64,000 nucleotides of DNA, taken from Novakomyces olei (Eukaryota; Ascomycota; Novakomycetes; Novakomycetales; Novakomycetaceae). The notes beneath the pieces are model-generated. The model was not told the DNA's origin. It ran no database searches and saw nothing but the letters and a program-made list of their open reading frames with translations. The position numbers and the translations under genes were made by a program. Shown here piece after piece: positions 56,361 through 64,000 of the stretch; position 1 is the stretch's first letter, and every line of letters begins with the position of its first letter. The DNA is taken from positions 186,001 to 250,000 of the forward strand of contig JADEYG010000003.1 of assembly GCA_016906335.1 (NCBI GenBank). The letters run 5' to 3'.

Positions 56361-56434
56361 GGGCACTTGGTGTAGATGGTTATCACGCCTTCTTAGCATG
56401 GAGGAGGTCGGGGATTCGAGTTCCTCAGTGTCCA
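56361..56434 (+). tRNA. tRNA-Ala (AGC)
   Basis: Acceptor stem GGGCACT/AGTGTCC with the G3:U70 wobble pair that identifies alanine tRNAs, and discriminator A. Anticodon stem CCTTC/GGAGG with loop TTAGCAT, anticodon AGC, no intron. D arm GTGT/TCAC, T arm GGGGA-TTCGAGT-TCCTC. A six-T terminator follows immediately. Confidence 0.93.
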
Positions 56435-56440
56435 TTTTTT
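56435..56440 (+). terminator. RNA polymerase III T-run terminator of tRNA-Ala
   Basis: Six consecutive T directly after the discriminator base. Confidence 0.8.
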
Positions 56441-58025
56441 CCTATTGCACTCTAAAATTTTTTTATTGCACTTGATCATGTGTATTATAAATATTCAAGC
56501 GACTCCAAGTTCATGCTTCAATGTCATTCTAAAATCAATGGGCAGCACTATTCTGTTGCTAAGGTCGTCTATTGCGAGTCATTTACATATTTATGTGTTG
56601 ACTCTTGTCTTTTAAGCCAGACCTTTCTCTCTAAGCAGCCTTCAACTGCCCTTTGATATATTGACTATTCCTGTCTACTCCGAATAGCGACCTATTCATA
56701 CCTCATGTTCAATCACAGATCTTAAATTTACAAGGCCTGTTTACTACAGCACAGTTCTCAAAATGTCTGTCTTTACGTAGTCACGGTGACATTGCATCGG
56801 CTTACGTTATACGGCTTACGTTATACGGCGCAGTCTTTCGGGCGCCGAAATCGTATTTTATTGGACGTTTGCCAAGTCTGATGATTTCTAAAGGCTTGTT
56901 TCGGTGAAATATATTGCAAATTTGGTTATGGTCTAAGGGCCCTAACCATCGAATGATGAATGTTCGTTAACAGACTGGAGAGAATGTTCTCATTCCATTG
57001 TTCTCAATCCTTTCATCTTCTTTTTCTATCGATTTTCTGATTACGTTGGTTTAAATTGAAATCTATTCAATCAATTCCACAAGCAGAGTGATTTACCGCA
57101 AAAGATTCTGTCGGATGCATGAAATAAACTAAAAGATTGGTCAAAGAAAAAAATGTCGCCGAAAATGACCGATAAATTTTGTATACGCCGATGTATCGTC
57201 ATTCCGGAGATTGAATCTCAAATGTTGATGTGATCTGCGCTGTTAAAAAAATCCGATCTCTGAGTATTATGTAATATTAGACTAATCATGTAAATTTCCA
57301 CATAGGGTATACTTGTGTATAGAATGGCTATTTCATGGAGAAGGGAAAGCTCAATGGTTTTGGGCGGTAATGATTACTAAAAAATTATTACTAAAAATTG
57401 GTTTCGGAATGCGAAACGACCAGTTTGATACGGGAATCTTGACTGCCGTCATTATCAAATCACAATCACAGTCACAAATTCCACGTGCCACAGCGGTTAT
57501 GAATTACTTGCTATCGGATCGAGTCTAAAGGGACTCGTTAGCAAAAATTTGGATATAGTTGGAATTCCATACTACTGAATCAATGCTGCGACTGACGGTG
57601 GAAGTGTCGTTTGGCTACAGCAATTAATTTTTCATAGTAATAACGCTTTGAATTCGACAATGTGACAAGCTTTTGTGTTTATTAGAACGGTATATTCGGT
57701 TTTGCGCGTATAATACTGAAGCATCATTCGCCGATCCACTAATATGACAGCTTGGCAAAGTGTTCAGTAATACTATACGCAAACTGCACATTTATCCGAA
57801 CTGCTCACACAATGGGCCATTTTCGGCCATTTTTAGGTAAGATGAGTCCCGATACCGGCCGGTACTGGATTTATAAAACCGTCAAATCACAAATAAGAAA
57901 GCAATGGAAACGGAATTGTGAATAAACCCACGAGCCGTATATAAAACGAATACGCTAGAGCCTGGAAAGATCATCCATCTATTAATTACACTCTTGCTGC
58001 CTTGTACAAACCACAGTTTTACACA
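56441..58025. other. Long gene-poor spacer upstream of the hexose transporter
   Basis: About 1.6 kb without a supportable gene; the 70-codon frame near 57313 starts at TTG and has no recognisable content. Noted: a duplicated GGCTTACGTTATAC unit at 56799-56828, a GGGCCC palindrome near 56938, and a TATATAAAA box at about 57939, some 85 bp before the transporter ATG. A long upstream region is common for glucose-regulated sugar transporter genes. Confidence 0.5.
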
Positions 58026-59651
58026 ATGCCGCAAGACGCTGGAGGAGGCGGTACCGCTTCTACAACAGCGCCGGAGGAAAATGATAAAAAAAATGCCAAG
58101 GTCCAAAACAAGGGAATCGTAGTCTTCCTGCTCTTTCTCAGTATGGCAGGCATGATGTTTGGGGCAGATACAGGAACAATCTCCGGCATCGTGGGAATGC
58201 GAAACTTTTTAGATTTGTTTGGTGACGAGTACGATGCGAATGGGCAAAGAAGCTTCAGCAATCGCCGAGTGGGTCTCACTATAGGCGCCGTCTATATCGG
58301 CGCCTTTTTCGGCTGCTTTCTCTCCAGTCCTCTGTCGGACAGGTACGGCAAGAAAAAATCGGTTGTCGCTTGGTGCGGAGTCTACCTCGTCGGTGTTATA
58401 ATCCAACTGGCAACCGTGCGCACATATGCCCAGTACGTAGTGGGCCGTGTTGTTTCAGGGTTTTCTATCGGAGCCCTGTCTGTCATTTCGCCTTCTTATC
58501 AAAGCGAAACTTCGCCTTCTCAAGTTCGAGGCACCGTCGTTTCCACTTACCAGTTGCTGGTTACCTTTGGCATTCTTATTGGGTACATTATCACTCTCGG
58601 CACGCATAGCATGCACAATACCGGTGCCTGGCGTATCCCCGTAGGCATCAATCTCGCGTGGGGTCTGCTGTTTATGTTTGGTGTGGTCTTCTTACCCGAA
58701 TCGCCCCGGTACCTAATGCGCATTGGCGACGAGGAAGGAAGCCGCCGGGTGATTGCCCAAATCCAGGGTCGGTCGCAGGATGACCCTGTTGTGGAAGACG
58801 AGTTCAATGAAATTGAAAGCGATGTCAAAAAGGAGCTGTCTGGTGGACCCGTTTCCTGGTCCGAGATTTGGGGGCCTAAAATCAGGTACCGCACGTTTCT
58901 CGGCATGGCAGTAATGTCGCTACAGCAGCTGACAGGTAATAACTTCTTTTTCCTTTTTGCCAGTACTCTGTTTGCCGGTGTGGGTGTGAGTAACCCGTAC
59001 ATTGCCTCACTGATTTTGGGTCTGGTAAACTTTTTCTGCACGTTTGGTGGACTCTACATTCTCGAACGGTTCGGCCGTCGCAAGCCGCTTATCATTGGAG
59101 GCATGTGGATGTTTGTGTGCCTCATGATTTACGCGTCCGTGGGCGTGTCGCGTTTCTACAATCACACTGGGGATACCGAGCGGCAAGCAGGCATTGTCAT
59201 GATTTGCTTCACCTGCTTTTACATTGCAGGGTTTTCTACCACATTTGCCCCGTGCCCCTACGTGTTGATTAGCGAATCTTATCCGTTACGTGTTCGCAGT
59301 AAATGTGCGGCAATTGCTACTGCCAGCAATTGGACTTTTTTGTTTATCATTTCTTTTGTTTCTAATTTTGTGTCGGACCGTATTCATTACTCGTACGGTT
59401 ACGTCTTTGCTGCATTTTGCATTATTGGCTCGCTCACCATCTTCTTCTTTGCCAAGGAAACAAAGGGACTCAGCTTGGAGGCCATCAATTTGCTGTACGA
59501 GTCTAATGTGAAACCATGGCATTCCGAAGAATGGTCAAAGAATTTGAAGCCGGTTGACAAGGATATACGCTCAGATGTTGAAAACCCAAAACAGCGTGAT
59601 AACAATCAGGCCGAATTGCAGCAACGTGAAAACGCGTCCTCGGAAGGATAA
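58026..59651 (+). CDS. Hexose/monosaccharide transporter (MFS, sugar porter family)
   Basis: Single exon, 541 residues, start MPQDAGGG chosen as the first ATG. Twelve hydrophobic helices and all family signatures: GRVVSGFSIGALSVISPSYQ, PESPRYLMRIG after helix 6, QQLTGNNFFFLFAS in helix 7, ERFGRRKPLIIGG after helix 8, ASNWTFLFIISF in helix 10, and FFFAKETKGLSLEAI after helix 12. It resembles fungal high-affinity hexose transporters. The hydrophilic C-terminal tail (VDKDIRSDVENPKQRD) could be an endocytosis target. Which sugar is carried cannot be fixed from sequence. It is one of very few intronless genes here. Likely under SNF1-type glucose control (inference). Confidence 0.93.
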   Translation: MPQDAGGGGTASTTAPEENDKKNAKVQNKGIVVFLLFLSMAGMMFGADTGTISGIVGMRNFLDLFGDEYDANGQRSFSNRRVGLTIGAVYIGAFFGCFLSSPLSDRYGKKKSVVAWCGVYLVGVIIQLATVRTYAQYVVGRVVSGFSIGALSVISPSYQSETSPSQVRGTVVSTYQLLVTFGILIGYIITLGTHSMHNTGAWRIPVGINLAWGLLFMFGVVFLPESPRYLMRIGDEEGSRRVIAQIQGRSQDDPVVEDEFNEIESDVKKELSGGPVSWSEIWGPKIRYRTFLGMAVMSLQQLTGNNFFFLFASTLFAGVGVSNPYIASLILGLVNFFCTFGGLYILERFGRRKPLIIGGMWMFVCLMIYASVGVSRFYNHTGDTERQAGIVMICFTCFYIAGFSTTFAPCPYVLISESYPLRVRSKCAAIATASNWTFLFIISFVSNFVSDRIHYSYGYVFAAFCIIGSLTIFFFAKETKGLSLEAINLLYESNVKPWHSEEWSKNLKPVDKDIRSDVENPKQRDNNQAELQQRENASSEG

Positions 59652-60133
59652 ATCCACAGTTAATTATCTGCTTTCTGATTTGCATCTATGCGTTTGGACG
59701 ATCTATAATCCTATTTCGATTTTATTTTCCTCTTTTTTATCATCACCATCGGGTATCATACATTTCCATGTGTGAAAATTCACGTTTTCCTTTTGTACTT
59801 GTGAACGAGATTTGCCCGGTACGGATGCAAGTTCGATTCAGTGCGAATTGATTTTCTTATAATGAATGATGTCGCAGCCATAGACGCGGCAGATGTGAGG
59901 CGCAACAAAAGCTTTTTATATGTATATATTTAGAGAAACAAAGGAAACGGAAAGTGAGTGCATATATTGAAGCATTTATAGATATCATAAACACATTCAT
60001 TGATACAAGTTATTCCAATAAGATTAATAGACTCAATAGGCATGTTTTACAGTTTCTTCTGACCAAGCCTGAGCAGAGCCAGTGGCGAGAAGCCAAAGTG
60101 ATAAAAATAATATCCAAAAAAAAAAAACATTTC
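59652..60133. other. Spacer between the hexose transporter and tRNA-Val
   Basis: About 480 bp of AT-rich 3' flanking DNA, with no gene, ending in a 12-A run (60116-60127) that terminates the tRNA-Val on the opposite strand. Confidence 0.55.
60116..60127 (-). terminator. RNA polymerase III T-run terminator of tRNA-Val
   Basis: Twelve consecutive T on the minus strand, seven bases after the discriminator. Confidence 0.8.
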
Positions 60134-60221
60134 TACGAGCGGCGGGATTCGAACCCGCTACCTTTTCGGATCTATTTCAAACATGTGAACGAAATGTGAT
60201 AACCAAATACACCACGCTCGC
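60134..60221 (-). tRNA. tRNA-Val (CAC) with a 14-nt intron
   Basis: Acceptor stem GCGAGCG/CGCTCGT, discriminator A; the first pair is G1:U72 rather than Watson-Crick. D arm GTGT/TCAC. Anticodon stem TTTCG/CGAAA encloses TTCACA, an intron TGTTTGAAATAGAT after position 37, and C. T arm GCGGG-TTCGAAT-CCCGC with a consensus B box. Anticodon CAC reads GUG. The plus-strand frame across it is spurious. Confidence 0.88.
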
Positions 60222-60339
60222 AGGTTTTAACCAACCATTGGCAGTGATATCTAGGCCTAAAGCAGCAATTTACTTATATAAAGCTTGCATCTTTATTTTA
60301 TCTATTTGCGGAGTCGAAACCGTAATCCGTCATAACGCA

Positions 60340-60818
60340 ATGGCACAGGCAGACGAACGGCGCGATCTTTTCGGCGATAGAGACGATTCTCTTAGCGAAA
60401 ATGCGTTTGATGATCGTGCAGATGAACAGCGGACACGTCTCCTTTCCGGGACTGAACGGTTGGAGCGGTCGTCGGAGCGTTTACGCAATTCTCAACGGAT
60501 CGCCAACGAAACTGAGGGCATTGGCGCCAATATCTTGACAGATTTACACGGCCAACGAGAACAGATTCTTCATGCTCGTGATGAGGTTTGTGTATAATTT
60601 CAAATAAATACTCACCTATCAGCTTCTACGTGCAGATGGTTACGTGGACAAGTCTGTTCGCACAATAAAGGGAATGGCGAGGCGGTATGCTACATAAAGA
60701 CGTTTCATTTTATTCGACTAACTCTGGTAGAGCAGCGGCCAATAAGCTTGTGACTTTTGCAATTATTGCCATCTTGGTGGCATTGATTTTGCTTGTGCTT
60801 TACAGCAAGTTGTCCTAG
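60340..60818 (+). CDS. VTI1: VTI1-like Qb-SNARE lacking the usual N-terminal domain
   Basis: Three exons: 60340-60585, 60623-60684 and 60731-60818, giving 131 residues. The SNARE motif (SERLRNSQRIANETEGIGANILTDL then QREQILHARDELLRADGYVD) has the central Gln of Qb SNAREs, followed by KSVRTIKGMARRAAANK and a C-terminal membrane anchor (LVTFAIIAILVALILLVLYS). The match is to Vti1, which acts in Golgi-endosome-vacuole traffic. Vti1 is normally about 220 residues; the N-terminal three-helix domain is missing here. The ATG at 60340 aligns with the region just before the SNARE motif (RRDLFGDRDDS). Upstream lies tRNA-Val on the other strand and no recognisable helical exons. Either this is a short paralog or distant 5' exons were missed. 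Confidence 0.8.
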
Positions 60819-61390
60819 CCGGGCGGCCTTTCACTTGTCGAATTCCGCTCTCGACCTTGTTTTCTTTCCAATACGCAACAATTCTATACGCTTTCCAAAC
60901 ACGATGATGCGGTTTTAAGTATGAAATTTTTGCAATCATATTTCGCGCGGGAACAAGGCGAAGTATGAACGGGGATTATAAACTTTATATAGCGGCTTTG
61001 TTTAATAAAATTATAGAAAAGCATCGGTACTAGTATTAGTAATCCTAAGCTACGAGAAGTGGCAAGACTGCATAGAGTCTTGCGATTTCACGATCGAAAA
61101 CGAGCCATGCAGATCATTCAAGTTGCAATCGAGGCTGCACGTGTCGCGGTATGATGAATAGATAAATGAAATAAAAATAATAAAAAAAAGGAATAATTAG
61201 AAAGTAGAAATAGCAAAAATTGGAAATAAAAGAACAAACAGCCCGAGATTGTAATGAACTAATCCGACAACAAGATAACGATATAAATGTCGAATAAAAA
61301 TATCACTAAACCTTGTCAAATAACATGATTAATGTCAACGTGAATCAATATTAATATTGATACCGTCTGCTTTTCCAATATCGTTCTAGA
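60819..61390. other. Spacer between VTI1-like and GDH2, with a possible small unannotated gene
   Basis: The segment around 60965-61280 is less AT-rich and contains ATGAACGGGGATTATAAACT, an open stretch to a GTATGA donor at about 61151, and a pyrimidine-poor acceptor ACAAACAG at about 61243. No arrangement of exons gives a family I recognise. The rest is AT-rich. Confidence 0.3.
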
Positions 61391-64000
61391 TCACGCGTGC
61401 AGCCGTGCCAGGTACTCGGACATGTACTCGAAAAATGCAAACTGCCCCGGACTAATCCCGTAGCGGTAAACGAATCTGCTGGCCAAAAACGAAGCAAAAA
61501 TAGCGTTCAAGTAATCCTCAGGCACTCGGTGCAGGATAGTTTCCAGTCCCAATTGGTGCAGGAGCGACTTTGGCAGTGCCTCTGACAGAACGAGTCTGTG
61601 CAGATCCTTGTTTCGCCAGAGGTTCGATTCCTGTAGCTCTGCCTGTAGATTAACAATAGCCAGACTCAGCTCGTCGCTCAAGACGCACCTCGCCCGGCCG
61701 GTTGCCTCGTGTTCCCTCCAAATTGCCTCAAACTCCAAATCGGCATTCCCCCTAATAATCTCTTGCACTTCTGCCACATACTTTTCGTAAAACTCGGGTT
61801 TGCTTTCGCCCCGAACACACATATTCTCCTCAAATCCGGCATCGTCAAAAGACAAGGAGGCCAGTACTTCCAGCGAGCTCGAAGTGACTCCGCCTTTATT
61901 GGCAGAAGCGTCCTTAAACACTATACACCCTGCTTCCTCCAGCCTCAGCTTGGCGTCCTGCGTGATAAACAGATTAGCGCCCTCTACGATATAGGGAATA
62001 GCGGTACGGCCTTCCTCTATCAGCTGGCCTACAGTGGTTGTATCAACCGCCTCTGGCCGCCCTCCACAGGGCACTAAAAGGTCGGCCCTCAGCCGCAGGT
62101 GAGCAGTGTTTCTGTACACTGCTCCATTAGGCACTTGCTCTCCACTGGGCAGAGTCGTGTTTTGGTCGTCTACAAGGACACGGTAGCCCTCGGCACTTAA
62201 TTTACTGACGTCATAGTCGGCAATCATGCGCCGCTCATGCGCCAGCCGGACCAGCTCGGGTCGGTCCAGGCCGAGCGGGTCGACGAGGACTCCGCTCCCG
62301 TCGATTACAGCAATGTACCGCTCACGACTGAGCAGAATTTCATTGGATCCGAGATCTCCATCGGGTCCGCCCGTCTGTATCTTTGTTTGAGCTGTTTCGT
62401 CCAAGTGCAGTTTACGATAAATGCCCTCTACGTACCGCCTAACTGACTGTGATGTCATGCCATAAACGTCGTGGGGAATGCCTCCGAGCTCTGGAGATTT
62501 GCCAGTGAAAAAGGATTTCCACCAGGGCGCTCCACGTGCACGAGCATGGCCCGTGGCCCAGTCGACAAGAGGGGCAGTGCCCTCATCGGGGCCGCAAAAA
62601 ATAATCTCGGCTGGGCCCTTTAACAAGTCTACAATACGCTCCTTTATACCCGGTGTTTTACCCTCCAGGAGCAGATCAATAAGCGAGTCTACGTACTTTT
62701 GAAAGGCCAAAGTCGCCTTGTCCTGCTGGTCAGCGTCCAGCAAGATTACGCCTTTAGCCCCGCCTTCAGGTATATCCTTGTTCTTCCTCTGTTGAGTGGC
62801 AGCCAAGTTGTAGTTTTCATCAAACAGCGTTCGGGCATTGCTGGCGTAAACGTCCTTGTTCCGACTACGCACTATCCTGATTCCTCCCCGAGCAACGTTT
62901 CGGAATCGGAGATGGAAGCCTCGGAACTCGCTTCCGATCATGAGAAACATGCCATACAACGGCTGCGGGTACTCGACCCGGGGTAAAAACGATGGATCCA
63001 GTCGAAAGCTGATGGCCACTTTGGTCGGCTGGTAGAAATTGGTCTTTAGCACTGCCTTGTTGAACGTTACAAAGGCCGACATAACCAGCTGTTCGTGGTC
63101 GTTGGAGGTTCTGCTCTCTACAAGCTTAAGCAGCTCGTCTCCACTTAGGACAGGGTCACGCTGGAGGTACTGGTAGCTCAGCGTCGGGCCCATTGCCTCC
63201 AGACCCGGCCGGCCAGTGAACACATAGTGCACAGACGCAAACTGCAAGTACAACGCATGCACTAAATCGGGGTAGGATTTAATGATTTCATAGATATAGG
63301 CTTCCGTAAACGTTTCTTGCCTCAATCGCCTTTTGATCCGGGACAGGACGTCTGCCTGGTGAGGGTTTTCCAGGTCCAGGATGGATACAAGGGAAATGTA
63401 TTCCGGGCCCAATCTGTTCAAGAAATGACCCACGAAATGGCAAACACAGTGCGCATAGATTGACTCCTGCAGAGATATTTTGACACTGCTAAAGAGCGTA
63501 TGGAACATACCTCTTGGGATGCAATAAAGTAAACTGGCGTCCTTCATTATCTGGTAGATGCTGTGCTCAATGGGAGGGAACTTGCCGTCAGTGTTTGGGA
63601 GAGGCATAAGGTACACGGAGACAACAGTGACACCATTGCTGAATTGCTCCACGTACTTGCGCGTTGATCCAACGCCATAGTGTGCAAAGAGATCAGACAT
63701 GGATGAAAAGAAATTGAACGCCGTTCCCTGCTTAAAACCAATAATCAGCCTTCTTTCCCTTGAGCCCTCCACCTCGTACATTTCGATTACAGGGCCAGCA
63801 CGCGACAGGACACCGGATATTATTGGCCGGTAAAGGTCTTTAGTGTTTTGCGTGGCCTTTTCCAGAAAGGTCTTGTCAGATATAAGGTCGAGATTGCACT
63901 CGTCGGCCTCCGACGGATTTGGGTCCACGAAATCACAGCGCTTGACAAAATACGAGCGTAAACGCTGCTCGTTCGCATAGTTTGTTATCTTTGAAAGGAA
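61391..64000 (-). CDS. GDH2: NAD-specific glutamate dehydrogenase GDH2 (large type; 5' end outside window)
   Basis: The visible part is 869 codons of an open frame that continues past the right edge (FLSKITNYANEQRLRSYF is its first visible stretch). No intron is visible. Family hallmarks of the large (about 1,000-residue or longer) NAD-GDH: EFRGFHLRFRNVARGGIRIV, DEGTAPLVDWATGHARARG, GGIPHDVYGMTSQSVRRYV, TGGPDGDLGSNEILLS, VPCGGRPEAVD, IVEGANLFITQDAKLRLEE and FKDASANKGGVTSSS. It oxidises glutamate to 2-oxoglutarate and ammonium with NAD+, the catabolic direction, supplying nitrogen and carbon when glutamate is the source. The gene is typically repressed by glucose. GVTSSSLEVLASL is intact, so the enzyme should be active. 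Confidence 0.95.
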   Translation of the reverse strand, partial: FLSKITNYANEQRLRSYFVKRCDFVDPNPSEADECNLDLISDKTFLEKATQNTKDLYRPIISGVLSRAGPVIEMYEVEGSRERRLIIGFKQGTAFNFFSSMSDLFAHYGVGSTRKYVEQFSNGVTVVSVYLMPLPNTDGKFPPIEHSIYQIMKDASLLYCIPRGMFHTLFSSVKISLQESIYAHCVCHFVGHFLNRLGPEYISLVSILDLENPHQADVLSRIKRRLRQETFTEAYIYEIIKSYPDLVHALYLQFASVHYVFTGRPGLEAMGPTLSYQYLQRDPVLSGDELLKLVESRTSNDHEQLVMSAFVTFNKAVLKTNFYQPTKVAISFRLDPSFLPRVEYPQPLYGMFLMIGSEFRGFHLRFRNVARGGIRIVRSRNKDVYASNARTLFDENYNLAATQQRKNKDIPEGGAKGVILLDADQQDKATLAFQKYVDSLIDLLLEGKTPGIKERIVDLLKGPAEIIFCGPDEGTAPLVDWATGHARARGAPWWKSFFTGKSPELGGIPHDVYGMTSQSVRRYVEGIYRKLHLDETAQTKIQTGGPDGDLGSNEILLSRERYIAVIDGSGVLVDPLGLDRPELVRLAHERRMIADYDVSKLSAEGYRVLVDDQNTTLPSGEQVPNGAVYRNTAHLRLRADLLVPCGGRPEAVDTTTVGQLIEEGRTAIPYIVEGANLFITQDAKLRLEEAGCIVFKDASANKGGVTSSSLEVLASLSFDDAGFEENMCVRGESKPEFYEKYVAEVQEIIRGNADLEFEAIWREHEATGRARCVLSDELSLAIVNLQAELQESNLWRNKDLHRLVLSEALPKSLLHQLGLETILHRVPEDYLNAIFASFLASRFVYRYGISPGQFAFFEYMSEYLARLHA

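Noticed and set aside
58917-58945. Possibility of CUG-to-serine decoding
   Set aside because: CTG stands at the conserved Leu of the QQLTGNN transporter motif and at other conserved Leu positions, supporting the standard code.
60082-60597. Extended N-terminus for the VTI1-like protein reading through 60082-60340
   Set aside because: That frame begins at GTG and reads through the antisense tRNA-Val gene, so it cannot be the natural N-terminus without special evidence.

Overview
This window is nuclear DNA from an intron-rich fungus, most likely an ascomycete. It carries a Zn2Cys6 transcription factor, a PRM10-type membrane protein, a fungal hexose transporter, SLT2- and SNF1-type kinases, the Dsl1-complex protein TIP20 and a mitochondrial release factor. 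CUG is read as leucine (conserved QQLTGNN motif of the sugar transporter), so it is not a CUG-Ser clade yeast. QNG1 and a PNUTS-type protein with a TFIIS-N region and a CCCH finger argue against a close relative of Saccharomyces cerevisiae. An early-branching Saccharomycotina or Taphrinomycotina species is my guess, not a demonstration. Introns are numerous, often only 31-50 nt, with donors GTAAGT/GTATGN/GTGCGT and CTAAC/CTAAT/CTGAC branch sites a few bases before the acceptor AG. Most gene models below were rebuilt by splicing across such sites until reading frame and protein family both fitted.

Layout, left to right: a Q/N-rich putative regulator (-, runs off the left edge); OSH3-like oxysterol-binding protein (-); VPS15 (-); NOC4 (+); mitochondrial RF1 (-); PNUTS/Ppn1-like protein (+); phospholipase D1 (+); mitochondrial tRNA 2-thiouridylase (-); ERV25/p24 (+); TIP20/RINT1 (-); SNF1 (+); SLY1 (-); a divergent G-alpha (+); an arrestin-like protein (+); SLT2-type MAP kinase (+); tRNA-Pro (+); Zn2Cys6 factor (-); PRM10-like protein (-); QNG1 (+); tRNA-Ala (+); hexose transporter (+); tRNA-Val (-); a short VTI1-like SNARE (+); NAD-glutamate dehydrogenase GDH2 (-, runs off the right edge).

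There is no operon-like logic, but two themes recur. One is membrane traffic and phosphoinositides: OSH3, VPS15, PLD1, ERV25, TIP20, SLY1, VTI1. The other is signalling and nutrient response: SNF1, G-alpha, arrestin, MAPK, hexose transporter, GDH2. I see no transposon, CRISPR array or bacterial-type system.

The unusual part is the repeat landscape. Long TTTA-type tetranucleotide tracts all lie in the same strand orientation, and one makes up nearly a whole intron that interrupts the PLD1 catalytic region. Telomere-like CCCTAA motifs occur inside coding exons, and several 11-42 bp minisatellites are present. Protein-level oddities are the divergent G-alpha nucleotide-binding motifs, the VTI1-like gene without an N-terminal domain, and the thiouridylase exon 1 with no in-frame AUG.
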